Assembly (NCBI GenBank): GCA_022706685.1
Contig: JAKJCA010000004.1
Span: forward strand, 23,690-87,689
Direction of reading: 5' to 3'
Source: Bacillota bacterium
GTDB taxonomy: Bacteria; Bacillota; Clostridia; Oscillospirales; Acutalibacteraceae
DNA: 64,000 bases
In this document: one piece after another, positions 8,316 through 17,034 of the stretch
Layout of the letters: each line of letters begins with the position of its first letter
Numbering within the stretch: position 1 is the stretch's first letter
Notes under the pieces: generated by a model
The model's input: the letters and a program-made list of their open reading frames with translations, nothing else
What the model was told of the DNA's origin: nothing
The model's database searches: none
Translations under genes and position numbers: made by a program

Positions 8316-9419
8316 GTGTCAGTCATCAACATCTTCTTCAGGCGCACAGTTCCCTTTTTGCTGGCAGTTTTCATGATTCTTCCCGCGGCCGCGTGGAAAA
8401 CCTCCGAGGGTCAAGTGCCGCTTCAGACGGCCGTGAATACGCGCATCGCCGTGAAATCCGCGGCTCCCGCCGCGGCCGTACCGGTCAGCGCGGCGGCTCA
8501 GGCCTCCGGCTCGAATGCAGGGGCCGAACCCGACGGACAAAACACGAAAGATGCTTGCGCCTGCGCGCGAATACCGGCGCGGGCATCTTTCCGTTCATCC
8601 TCTGCTGTCAGCGAAGCGTCCCTTGTTGTTGCTGCGTCAACCGGGGCGAGGACTGCTGCCGGCAGCGGCCATTCTTACGACGCCACCGTCGCCGCCATTC
8701 GGGCTTTTCTGCGCGAGATGGACAACGGCATCAAAAACATGCGCGTCTACCTGCAGGATGTTGCGGAAAACCGCAGGGAGTTTTACGCCGAGTACGATGA
8801 CAATCAAGGCAACCATCATCTCTGGCGTTCCGGCGTTTTCTATGATACGCAGACGCAGATGATCTATGGCGCCGACGAAAAAGGGGCTTTATCGCTCGGT
8901 TTCGACCTCGACCACCGGCAGATGACGCTGTATGCCGCCAAAAACACCTGGCAGCGCGACTTCGGCTTCAATGCCTTCTACGATTTGCTTGCGCCGGCGG
9001 TTGGCGATTATTATCAGACGATGCGCGTGATGTTCCGATATGCCGGTATGGATTGGATGGTTCAATTCTGGAAAGGGCAGTATGCCGTCACCGTCGGCGG
9101 CGAGTTCGGTATTTACAACAAGCCCCTCGACAGACCGAACGGTTTTTATGACAGCGCATCGGACGAGTGGCTGATGCCCATGTCGATGAAACTCTACTGC
9201 TGCGATAAACTGCTCTTTGAACGTCCTTTACAGCCCCACTGGTGGATGACCGGTTTCAAGGGCGGCGTGTGCCTGCCCTCCATGCTGCGCCTGGAAGGAA
9301 GCATCGAGTTCCCGTCTGCCGAAATGGAAGATTCTTTTATTTACGCGCTGGCAAACGGCTCATATTCTGGCTTCGAATATGCCGCGGAAGGCGACACCGT
9401 CCGCTTCGCCTGGCAATAA
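8316..9419 (+). CDS. Secreted DUF4474 protein
   Basis: About 367 residues. An N-terminal hydrophobic stretch after two arginines looks like a signal peptide or anchor. A region of roughly 100 residues rich in Ala, Ser and Gly is a likely linker. The C-terminal 220 residues match my memory of the DUF4474 family: WQRDFGFNAFYDLLAPAVGD, an FWKGQYAVTVGGEFGIYNKP segment, a WWMTGFKGGV motif and a final TVRFAWQ strand. The function of the family is unknown. The start is uncertain: GTG 8316 is the best-placed codon, but GGAAAGG is only one base upstream of it. It is the last gene of the mannosidase operon and the only exported product, so it could act at the cell surface on the same substrate. Confidence 0.72.
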   Translation: MSVINIFFRRTVPFLLAVFMILPAAAWKTSEGQVPLQTAVNTRIAVKSAAPAAAVPVSAAAQASGSNAGAEPDGQNTKDACACARIPARASFRSSSAVSEASLVVAASTGARTAAGSGHSYDATVAAIRAFLREMDNGIKNMRVYLQDVAENRREFYAEYDDNQGNHHLWRSGVFYDTQTQMIYGADEKGALSLGFDLDHRQMTLYAAKNTWQRDFGFNAFYDLLAPAVGDYYQTMRVMFRYAGMDWMVQFWKGQYAVTVGGEFGIYNKPLDRPNGFYDSASDEWLMPMSMKLYCCDKLLFERPLQPHWWMTGFKGGVCLPSMLRLEGSIEFPSAEMEDSFIYALANGSYSGFEYAAEGDTVRFAWQ

Positions 9420-9434
9420 GCGCGTTTTGAATGA

Positions 9435-9463
9435 ACCCGCCGGCAATTTTCCTGCCGGCGGGT
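9435..9463. terminator. Hairpin between convergent genes
   Basis: A perfect 11-bp inverted repeat, 9435-9445 with 9453-9463, around a 7-base loop, placed 16 bases after the DUF4474 stop codon and 67 bases before the stop of the reverse-strand sulfatase gene. The T tract is weak, but the stem is very stable. It probably ends the mannosidase operon and may also stop sulfatase transcripts. Confidence 0.7.
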
Positions 9464-9529
9464 CTCTGTTATCCTGCTGAACTTTATACGGATTGCTTGC
9501 GCATCGATCTCGCTTGTTTATCTTGCCGT

Positions 9530-11057
9530 TTACCGCCGCGTCCTGTATTTTGCGATATGCCGCGCTGCTCTCAGAGGATTCTTATGAATAACAAAACCGG
9601 TAAAACGGGCTTTTTTGCCGCAGTCGTAATCATATAATTGCCCGTGTCCCAAAACCTTATACTTTCTGCCGTCGTAATGCCGGTCGCCGAATTCCAGGAA
9701 CCAGCTGTCGAGTTCATTTTGTAAGCTGTCGATGGTTTCCCGATGCCTCTTGTCTTTGATAAGATTGTTTTTTTCTCCGGGGTCGTTTTCCAAATCATAG
9801 AACTCGTCGTAATAGAGGCCTCCCCGGGTAATCAGTTTGTACCGCTTGTTTCTGATCATTCTGGAATAACCGTATTCGCTGAAAGCGACGATACTGCCGG
9901 CATCCGCCCCGGTCTCTTTGCCTCGCAGGATATCCGCGAAACTCCTGCCGGGGAGTTTTTGTATGACTTCGCCCTGCAGGTCCAGGTAATCCAATGAGTG
10001 TCGGCATCAAATCATAGTGGCTATAAAGATTACAGATGGTCCGGCCTCCACGGATTGCTTTTGGGAAGCAGACGAGGAACGGCACCTTGACGGAGGTGTC
10101 GTACATATTCTGCGGGAAGGTGGCGTTTCCCTTGCCGAAAAGCCCGTGGTGCCCCATGTTCATCCCGTTGTCGGATGTAAAGATGATGATGGTGTTATCG
10201 TATAATCCGTTGCTTTTAAGGGCCTCGATGATTTTTCCGATCCCCGCATCCATGGCGGTGATGGCCGAATAATAACCGCGCAGCAGCGCTTTCCTTTTAT
10301 CGCCCCGCCCGAACGGAGCGGAGAAAGTGAAGCAGGGGTGATATTCCTTTTCTTCCGGAGTATTGCAGAATGCGTTGCCTTCGTAAAGCGCCCATACATC
10401 GGCCGGGTGTTCATGTTTATCCCAGGGCGAGTGCGGCGCCGTATAATGCACGCTCAGATAAAACGGTCTGCTGCTGCCGGCGCACTGGTTCAGGTTTACC
10501 ACCGCGTTTTCGGTGATTAAATCGGTAATATATTTTTCGGGATAACATATTTTACCGCCTTCTGCTACGCGCGGATTCATGTAGCTGCCGCCGCCCGTTG
10601 CTATGGTATACCATCTTTCAAAACCCTGCTGCGGGGTGCAGCTGTCGCCCAAATGCCATTTGCCGCTCAGGCAGCATTGGTAACCCTCTTGAGCCAGGAG
10701 GGAAGTATATGTGGTGATGTTGTGAAGATATTGCTGCGGTACGGTTTCGCGGCAGTTCGGTATGAGATTATAAAGCCTGCTTTCATAAAATTTCTTTTTA
10801 TTCTTTTGGCTGCCTTCAATATTGCCCCTAGCAAGCCAGTCGTGTATCCCGTGGCGGGAAGGTATGGTGCCCGTGAGAATCGAAGCGCGCGCGGGCGAAC
10901 AAACCGGGCTGACGCAGAAGAAGTTGTCGAAACGTATGCCTTCCCTTGCCAGCCCGTCTAAATGGGGCGTTATCACATCGGGGTTGCCGGCGTTCCGCAT
11001 AGCCCATGCGCCCATATCATCAGCCAAAATAAATAGAATGTTGGGCTTGTTATTCAT
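9530..11057 (-). pseudogene. Type I sulfatase with a single-base frameshift
   Basis: An alkaline-phosphatase-fold sulfatase. Residues D13 and D14 (LADDMG) bind metal, and C53 in VCSPARAS is the cysteine converted to formylglycine. The ATG at 11057 has GGAGG upstream. The frame is lost near 9995: in the gene's sense the sequence reads ATGCCGACACTC-A-TTGGATTAC. Removing that one A restores the continuous MPTLLDYLDL segment expected in this family and gives a normal 508-residue protein. The downstream frame runs on intact to 9530. It is therefore either a very recent inactivation or a sequencing or assembly error. No formylglycine-generating enzyme is visible in the window. The substrate, probably a sulfated glycan, is not determined. 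Confidence 0.85.
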
Positions 11058-11136
11058 TTCGGCCTCCGTCCGGCAAATGATGAACCGGCGCTTGATGTCA
11101 GAGGGATTGCCCCCCGTCTGCGTCAACGGTTACCGG

Positions 11137-11988
11137 TTATCTGCCGCCGATTTGACGAATCAAATCCGGCAATCCCGCCTCAAAGTTTACCCCGAAGCGC
11201 ACGTCCGTTCCGGCATCTTTGGTCCGTTTGATGCTGCCGCAGGTAAAATCCACTGCGATTTGAACGGCATCTGCCAGTGATTTTCCCCGAAGAAAAGCGG
11301 CAAGCATGGCGCTGGCAAAAATATCGCCCGTTCCGTGGAAATTGCCTGCAATCATGTCGGAAAAAGCGTAGCGTATTTCCCCCGTGCTTTGATCGAAACT
11401 GGCGGCGCCGAGCCGCTGTTCGTCAAACATCACACCGGTTAAGACAACCATGGCGGGCCCGATACCGCTTAATTTGCGCAGCAGATGCTCGATATATTCC
11501 GGGGTATAAGGCCTTTCCAAATACTCCTCGCCCAGCAGAAAAGCCGCCTCCGTCATGTTCGGCACGATCATATCGGCTTTGGCGCAAAGCCGCGCCATTT
11601 CCGCGGCGAAATCTTTGTTGAAAACGGAGTACATTTTCCCCTCGTCGGCCATCGCGGGATCGACGAAAACGACGGTGTCTTTTTGCCTGAACGTGTCGAT
11701 GAAATCCGATACAATCCCGATTTGTCCGATTGAACCGAGAAAACCGCTGTAAATCGCGTCGAAAACAAGGCCGAGACTTTCCCAGTGCGCGGCGAAAGCG
11801 CGAAGGTCGCCTGTCAGGTCGCGATAGGTGAAACCGTCAAATCCTCCGGTATGCGTCGAAAGCACCGCGGTCGGCATGACCGCCGTTTCAATACCGGCCG
11901 CCGACAGAATCGGCAGCGCAACCGTCAGCGAGCACTTTCCGAAACCGGAAATATCATGTATCGCGGCCACCCGTTTCTGCCTGTCCAA
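11137..11988 (-). CDS. pdxY: Pyridoxal/pyridoxamine kinase, PfkB-ribokinase fold
   Basis: Phosphorylates pyridoxal, pyridoxine or pyridoxamine for PLP salvage. The N-terminal HDISGFGKCS motif is diagnostic of the PdxK/PdxY group. The C-terminal anion-hole loop NFHGTGDIFAS carries the catalytic Asp. The start is taken at TTG 11988 because GGAAGGGG lies 8 bases upstream and because a good promoter (12021-12049) would start transcription near 12014; the more upstream in-frame codon at 12030 would lie outside that transcript. About 283 residues results, the normal length. A sulfatase gene follows after 79 bases in the same direction, an unusual partner. PdxK and PdxY cannot be told apart here. 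Confidence 0.88.
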   Translation of the reverse strand: MDRQKRVAAIHDISGFGKCSLTVALPILSAAGIETAVMPTAVLSTHTGGFDGFTYRDLTGDLRAFAAHWESLGLVFDAIYSGFLGSIGQIGIVSDFIDTFRQKDTVVFVDPAMADEGKMYSVFNKDFAAEMARLCAKADMIVPNMTEAAFLLGEEYLERPYTPEYIEHLLRKLSGIGPAMVVLTGVMFDEQRLGAASFDQSTGEIRYAFSDMIAGNFHGTGDIFASAMLAAFLRGKSLADAVQIAVDFTCGSIKRTKDAGTDVRFGVNFEAGLPDLIRQIGGR

Positions 11989-12020
11989 ACGCCGAGCCCC
12001 TTCCGCTTTTGCTGAATGCA

Positions 12021-12049
12021 AATATAGCACATGCTCCCGCGCAAGGCAA
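12021..12049 (-). promoter_or_regulatory. Candidate promoter for the pyridoxal kinase gene
   Basis: Minus-strand TTGCCT (12044-12049), 17 bases, TATATT (12021-12026). It matches 4 of 6 and 5 of 6 positions of the sigma-A boxes and fits a TTG start at 11988. Confidence 0.55.
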
Positions 12050-12070
12050 GCGCCGCCCTGTCCGACGAGG

Positions 12071-12099
12071 TATACATTCGACCCTTAATGGTGTAGAAT
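12071..12099 (+). promoter_or_regulatory. Candidate promoter for the deo operon
   Basis: TATACA (12071-12076), 17 bases, TAGAAT (12094-12099), 25 bases before deoC. The AAGGAGG box at 12109-12115 follows directly. No clear DeoR-type operator was recognised. Confidence 0.45.
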
Positions 12100-12123
12100 A
12101 AATCCGTTAAGGAGGAATGAAAA

Positions 12124-12789
12124 ATGAAGATAGAGGATATTTTATCCAAAGTGGACCATACGCTGCTGGCGACCGCCGCGACATGGGACGACATCAGGGG
12201 CGCCTGCGATGACGCGGCCGCATTCCATACCGCCAGCGTCTGTATCCCGCCTGCCTTTGTCCGCGGTGCCGCCGCTTATCTCGCCGGCCGCACGCCCGTA
12301 TGCACGGTCATCGGCTTTCCGAACGGCTATATGACGACGCGCGGCAAATGTTTTGAGGCAGCCGACGCCGTCGAAAACGCCGCGGATGAAATCGACATGG
12401 TGATTCATGTCGGCGCCCTCAAAGCCGGCGACAGCGCCGGCGTGCTTGATGATATCAAGGCGGTGAAAGCCGCCTGCGGCGGCAAAGTGCTCAAGGTGAT
12501 TATTGAAACCTGCCTGCTGACCGAAGCCGAAAAAATCGAGATGTGCCGCGTCGTCACCGAGTCGGGCGCCGACTTCATCAAAACGTCGACGGGCTTCTCG
12601 ACCGGCGGCGCAACGCGCGAGGATATCACCCTTTTCGCTTCGCACGTCGGACCTGGCGTCCGCATCAAAGCGGCAGGAGGCATCAAAAGCCTTGAGGACG
12701 CCGAAGATTTTATCCGTTTGGGCGCTGCCAGGCTCGGCACCAGTACCATCGTCAAACTGCTCAAGAACCTGCCGGCCGGTTCCTATTGA
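12124..12789 (+). CDS. deoC: Deoxyribose-phosphate aldolase
   Basis: Class I aldolase that splits 2-deoxyribose-5-phosphate into glyceraldehyde-3-phosphate and acetaldehyde, the last step of deoxynucleoside catabolism. The Schiff-base lysine is K153 in FIKTSTGF, with the proton-relay pair D91 and K182. At 221 residues it matches the short DeoC type. It begins 8 bases after AAGGAGG and heads the operon deoC-deoB-cdd-pdp, whose products deliver deoxyribose-phosphate to it. Confidence 0.95.
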   Translation: MKIEDILSKVDHTLLATAATWDDIRGACDDAAAFHTASVCIPPAFVRGAAAYLAGRTPVCTVIGFPNGYMTTRGKCFEAADAVENAADEIDMVIHVGALKAGDSAGVLDDIKAVKAACGGKVLKVIIETCLLTEAEKIEMCRVVTESGADFIKTSTGFSTGGATREDITLFASHVGPGVRIKAAGGIKSLEDAEDFIRLGAARLGTSTIVKLLKNLPAGSY

Positions 12790-12817
12790 CGCGCCTTGCC
12801 CGCGGGAGGGAACAGCT

Positions 12818-13987
12818 ATGATACAGCGCTTTTTCATCATTGTCGCCGACAGTTTCGGTATCGGCGAAATGCCGGACGCCGCCCTTTTCGGCGACGCCGG
12901 CAGCAATACGCTGCTTTCGGTGTCCAAATCGGCCCGCTTTCACGTTCCGGTGATGCGGCGGCTGGGCCTGTTCAATATCGACGGGGTGACTGCCGCCCGG
13001 GGCGTACCGGTCCCCGAGAGCGCTTTCGCGCGCCTTTCAGAACTTTCAAAAGGTAAGGACACTACAGTCGGCCATTGGGAAATGGCCGGCCTAATCTCTG
13101 AAAAGCCGCTTCCGGTTTATCCGCACGGTTTTCCGCCCGAAATCATCAGCGCTTTCGAAGAGGCGACCGGGCGCAAAACGCTGTGCAACCGCCCGTATTC
13201 GGGCACCGACGCGTTGCGTGACTTCGGCCTCGAGCATGTCAGGACAGGCGCGCTGATCGTTTACACCTCTGCCGACAGCGTTTTCCAAATCGCCGCGCAC
13301 GAGTCGGTGGTCCCGCCCGAACTCCTGTACGATTATTGCCGGGCGGCGCGTCGAATCATGACCGGCGAACACGGCGTCGGCCGCATCATCGCAAGGCCTT
13401 TTACGGGGGAGTATCCCAATTATCAGCGCACGCCGAACCGGCACGATTTTTCGCTCGATCCGCCGGGAACCACGCTGCTGGACGTCCTGTCGTCCAAGGG
13501 GCTCGACACGCTGGCCGTCGGCAAAATTTTCGATATTTTCGCCGGCCGCGGCATCGGCAGTTCCGTCAGAACCACGGGCAACAATGACGGCATGCGCAAG
13601 ACCATCGCCCTTCTTTCGGAGAGTTTCCGCGGCCTTTGCTTTGTCAACCTGGTCGATTTCGACATGATGTACGGCCACCGCAACGACGTCGACGGTTATG
13701 CCGCGGCGCTCAGCGATTTCGACCTTCAGCTCGGGGAGTTTATCTCCCTGATGCAGCCGGAAGATGCGCTGATTGTGACGGCGGACCACGGCTGCGACCC
13801 CGGCAGCGAGAGCACCGACCATTCCAGGGAGTATGTCCCGATGCTCCTGTACGGCAGGCATATCAAACCGGGCGTCAACCTCGGTACGCGCAGCGGTTTT
13901 TGCGATATCTCGGCAAGCGTTCTCGACGCTTTCGGGCTGGAGAACCCGCTGCCGGGGGCCAGTTTTTTAGGGGAGGCGAGGGCGTGA
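12818..13987 (+). CDS. deoB: Phosphopentomutase
   Basis: Mn-dependent mutase of the alkaline phosphatase superfamily that converts (deoxy)ribose-1-phosphate into the 5-phosphate. It has 389 residues. D11 in VADSFGIGE, the phosphothreonine T82 in GKDTT, and the metal motifs NLVDFDMMYGHR and TADHGCDP are present. The ATG at 12818 is preceded by GGGAGGG; the open frame extends further upstream but only over deoC. It connects pdp (producing the 1-phosphate) with deoC (consuming the 5-phosphate). Its stop overlaps the cdd start. Confidence 0.95.
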   Translation: MIQRFFIIVADSFGIGEMPDAALFGDAGSNTLLSVSKSARFHVPVMRRLGLFNIDGVTAARGVPVPESAFARLSELSKGKDTTVGHWEMAGLISEKPLPVYPHGFPPEIISAFEEATGRKTLCNRPYSGTDALRDFGLEHVRTGALIVYTSADSVFQIAAHESVVPPELLYDYCRAARRIMTGEHGVGRIIARPFTGEYPNYQRTPNRHDFSLDPPGTTLLDVLSSKGLDTLAVGKIFDIFAGRGIGSSVRTTGNNDGMRKTIALLSESFRGLCFVNLVDFDMMYGHRNDVDGYAAALSDFDLQLGEFISLMQPEDALIVTADHGCDPGSESTDHSREYVPMLLYGRHIKPGVNLGTRSGFCDISASVLDAFGLENPLPGASFLGEARA

Positions 13988-14397
13988 ATTATCCCGTCTT
14001 GATTGAAAAAGCGTTGGAAGCCCGCCGGCGGTCCTATTGCCCGTATTCGGGGTTCGCGGTCGGCGCCGCGCTGGAGACGGCCGACGGCCGCATATTCCTC
14101 GGCTGCAATATTGAAAACGTGGCCTTCACGCCGACCAACTGTGCGGAACGCACCGCCTTTTTCAATGCCGTATCCCGCGGCGCTTCCGGCTTCAAAGCCA
14201 TCGCTGTCGTCGGCGGGCCCAAAGACGCGGCCGAACTTGATTTCTGCGCGCCCTGCGGGGTATGCCGCCAGGTCATGGAGGAGTTTTGCGTTCCCGACGA
14301 TTTTCAAGTCATTCTCGCTAAATCGCCGAGCGTTTACAAGGTGCTGACGCTCGCAAAACTTCTGCCGATGGGATTTGGTCCGGCTGCTTTGGGTTGA
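13984..14397 (+). CDS. cdd: Cytidine deaminase
   Basis: Homotetrameric zinc enzyme of 137 residues that deaminates cytidine and deoxycytidine. The zinc ligands are C53 in NCAERTAF and C91 and C94 in PCGVCRQ; E55 is the catalytic glutamate. It starts at GTG 13984, overlapping the deoB stop (GTGA), which implies translational coupling. It feeds uridine and deoxyuridine to the pyrimidine-nucleoside phosphorylase encoded next. It is too short for the track of strict ATG starts but the family match is complete from end to end. Confidence 0.95.
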   Translation: MNYPVLIEKALEARRRSYCPYSGFAVGAALETADGRIFLGCNIENVAFTPTNCAERTAFFNAVSRGASGFKAIAVVGGPKDAAELDFCAPCGVCRQVMEEFCVPDDFQVILAKSPSVYKVLTLAKLLPMGFGPAALG

Positions 14398-14470
14398 AAC
14401 AGCCGGTCATATCCGGCGGTTTCTTGACCGCATGCGAATAGCAAGTGCCCGCAAGGAAAAGGTGATCGCC

Positions 14471-15775
14471 GTGAGAATGTATGACATCATCAAACACAAA
14501 CGCGACGGCGGCGCGCTGACGAAAGAAGAAATCGAGTATTTCGTCAGCGGCGTCACCGACGGTTCCGTGCCCGATTATCAAGCCGCCGCGCTGCTGATGG
14601 CCGTTTTCCTCCGCGGCATGGACGCACGCGAAACGGCCGAACTGACCCTCGCCATGGCGCGCAGCGGCGAAACGGCGGATTTGAGCGGTATCCAAGGCGT
14701 CAAGGTCGACAAACACTCGACCGGCGGCGTCGGCGATAAAACCACCCTCGTCGCCGGGCCCGTCGCCGCCGCTTGCGGCGTCAAGGTGGCCAAAATGTCG
14801 GGACGCGGGCTCGGCCATACCGGCGGTACGGTCGACAAACTCGAATCCATCCCCGGTTTCCGCACCGCTTTGCCGCCCCGGGAATTCGTCGATACGGTCA
14901 ACCGCGTCGGCTTGAGCGTCATCGGCCAGTCCGGCAACCTGGCCCCTGCCGACAAAAAACTGTACGCCCTGCGCGACGTGACCGCGACGGTGGAGAACGC
15001 GTCGCTGATTTCCGCCAGCATCATGAGCAAAAAAATCGCTTCGGGCGCGGACAGGATTCTGCTTGACGTCAAGGTCGGCAGCGGTTCTTTTATGCGCACG
15101 GCCGGGCAGGCGGAGCATCTCGCGCGCATGATGGTCGATATCGGCGCCCGCGCGGGCAGGCGGACGGCCGCGTTGCTGACCAACATGGACGTGCCGCTCG
15201 GATTCGCCGTCGGCAATACCCTTGAGGTCGCCGAAGCGGTGGAAACGCTGCGGGGCCACGGCCCGGAAGATTTGACAAGGGTCAGTCTCGCGCTGGCTTC
15301 AGAAATGCTCTATTTAGCCGGAAAGGGCAGCGGGGAGTCGTGCCAATCGCAGGCACGCGAAGCGCTTGCCTCGGGTGCCGCGCTTGAAAAGTTCGCGCTG
15401 ATGGTCGAGACGCAGGGAGGCGACGCCTCCGCTGTCCGGGGGCTTTCGCCGTTTCCTCAGGCGCCCTATTCCCGGTCCGTTGTTTCCCCGAGGGACGGCT
15501 TTATCACAGCGATGGACGCCGAACGCTGCGGCACCGCCTCGGTGCTGCTCGGCGCAGGCCGGGCGAAGAAGGAAGACCCCGTCGATCACGAGGCGGGCAT
15601 CCGGCTGTTGAAAAAAAACGGGGATGCCGTGAGCGCGGGCGAGCCGGTCGCGCTGCTTTACGCCTCGCGCGAGGAACTTTTCGCCGCGGCGGAAGAAGTG
15701 TATTTGTCATCCTTGAGCATCGGGCCCGAACCGCCGCCCGAAACGGAACTGATTCTGGGCAGAATCGAAGCGTAA
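14471..15775 (+). CDS. pdp: Pyrimidine-nucleoside phosphorylase
   Basis: Phosphorolyses uridine, thymidine and deoxyuridine to a base plus (deoxy)ribose-1-phosphate. The phosphate-binding KHSTGGVGDKTTL motif, the KMSGRGLGHTGGT motif and the SIMSKKIASG segment are all present. The length from GTG 14471 is 434 residues, as in the Bacillus enzyme. The start is placed at 14471 because AGGTG lies 7 bases upstream; the frame further up overlaps cdd. With deoC, deoB and cdd it forms a complete pathway from pyrimidine nucleosides to central metabolism. Confidence 0.94.
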   Translation: MRMYDIIKHKRDGGALTKEEIEYFVSGVTDGSVPDYQAAALLMAVFLRGMDARETAELTLAMARSGETADLSGIQGVKVDKHSTGGVGDKTTLVAGPVAAACGVKVAKMSGRGLGHTGGTVDKLESIPGFRTALPPREFVDTVNRVGLSVIGQSGNLAPADKKLYALRDVTATVENASLISASIMSKKIASGADRILLDVKVGSGSFMRTAGQAEHLARMMVDIGARAGRRTAALLTNMDVPLGFAVGNTLEVAEAVETLRGHGPEDLTRVSLALASEMLYLAGKGSGESCQSQAREALASGAALEKFALMVETQGGDASAVRGLSPFPQAPYSRSVVSPRDGFITAMDAERCGTASVLLGAGRAKKEDPVDHEAGIRLLKKNGDAVSAGEPVALLYASREELFAAAEEVYLSSLSIGPEPPPETELILGRIEA

Positions 15776-15804
15776 ACAAATCAACGGAAAAGGGGCGCGT
15801 TCAG

Positions 15805-16977
15805 GTGGACAAGGCGCAAAAGAGCAAGGTGGCCGTCGTCGCGTGCGAGAACTACGACGATGAAAAAGTGTATGCCGCTGTCCGAGAAGGCATCGGCCTT
15901 CTCGGGGGCATCGGCGCTTTTTTCGGCAGGGATGAAAGCATCCTGCTGAAACCCAACCTCCTGCGCAAGGCGGAACCTTCCCAGGCCGTCACCACCCATC
16001 CCGCCGTGTTTGCCGCGGCCGCCCGCCTTTTGCGGGAGGAGGGTTTCGACAAACTTCTCTACGGGGACTCGCCGGGTTCGATCCACGCGCCGTCCAAAGT
16101 CGCCGAAGCCGCCGGTATCGCCGCGGCGGCAGCGCGCTATGACGTTGCGGAAGGCGACTTTTCCGGCGGCGTCACCGACGGCTTTCCCGGCGGCAAAGCC
16201 GTCAAAAGCTTCGAACTGTGCGCCGCGGCCGCGCAGGCGGATGCCATATTGAACCTCTGCAAGATGAAAACGCACGCCTCCATGCGCCTGACCGGCGCCG
16301 TCAAAAATATGTACGGCTGCGTTTTCGGCTTCAACAAAGGCGCCGGCCATGCCAGGTATCCGGACCCCAACAGTTTCGGTAAAATGCTTGTCGACCTCAA
16401 CCTTTTGCTGAAACCGCGCCTGAGCGTGATGGACGGCATTGTCGCCATGGAGGGCAACGGGCCGGGTTCCGGCGACCCTGTGCCGATGAAGGTGCTGCTT
16501 TTTTCGGCCGACCCCGTCGCGCTCGACACGGTGTTCTGCCATATGGTGAACGTGGACCCCGCGACGCTCCCGACCAACGTATACGGCGAAATATACGGCT
16601 TGGGGTTTTCCGATACCGATGCCATCGAAATTGTCGATGGTTCCGGGGTTTTGTCTATTGAACAGATGCGTTCGAAATACGGCTATGCCGCGTTCCGCGT
16701 CAACAGGGGAGCGCTCAAGGCGAATATCCCCGGCGCGAAAGGCCGCCGGCCGGTCATTGTCAAAGACCGCTGTGTGCGCTGCGGCGCCTGTGTGACCGCC
16801 TGCCCCGTTGAACCCAAGGCGCTGGCTTTCGATAAAGCGAAAGGCGCCGTACCCCAATATGATTACAATTTATGTATCCGCTGCTACTGCTGCCAGGAAA
16901 TGTGCCCGGAAAAGGCCATCCGCGTCAAAACGCCCCTTCCGCTCGCGCTGCTCGACAAAGTGCGCCTGCGCCGATAA
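15805..16977 (+). CDS. DUF362 protein with two 4Fe-4S ferredoxin motifs
   Basis: A 390-residue protein. The first 300 residues are the DUF362 domain (LLKPNLL, CKMKTHASMRLTGAVKNMYG, and an SADPVALDTVF segment). The end is a 2x[4Fe-4S] ferredoxin domain with CVRCGACVTACP and CIRCYCCQEMCP. These proteins occur widely in anaerobes and are presumed redox proteins; their reaction is unknown. It starts at GTG 15805 behind GGAAAAGGGG and follows pdp by 29 bases, so it may be cotranscribed with the deo genes. No nucleoside-related role is known to me for this family. Confidence 0.87.
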   Translation: MDKAQKSKVAVVACENYDDEKVYAAVREGIGLLGGIGAFFGRDESILLKPNLLRKAEPSQAVTTHPAVFAAAARLLREEGFDKLLYGDSPGSIHAPSKVAEAAGIAAAAARYDVAEGDFSGGVTDGFPGGKAVKSFELCAAAAQADAILNLCKMKTHASMRLTGAVKNMYGCVFGFNKGAGHARYPDPNSFGKMLVDLNLLLKPRLSVMDGIVAMEGNGPGSGDPVPMKVLLFSADPVALDTVFCHMVNVDPATLPTNVYGEIYGLGFSDTDAIEIVDGSGVLSIEQMRSKYGYAAFRVNRGALKANIPGAKGRRPVIVKDRCVRCGACVTACPVEPKALAFDKAKGAVPQYDYNLCIRCYCCQEMCPEKAIRVKTPLPLALLDKVRLRR

Positions 16978-17034
16978 AACTGCGGACGGACGCTTCGGGG
17001 CAAAACGGCAGCCGTTCGGCGAAGGAGGGCTTGC

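Noticed and set aside
12692..12817. Upstream extension of deoB
   Set aside because: It overlaps deoC, while ATG 12818 has a good GGGAGGG site and gives the family length.
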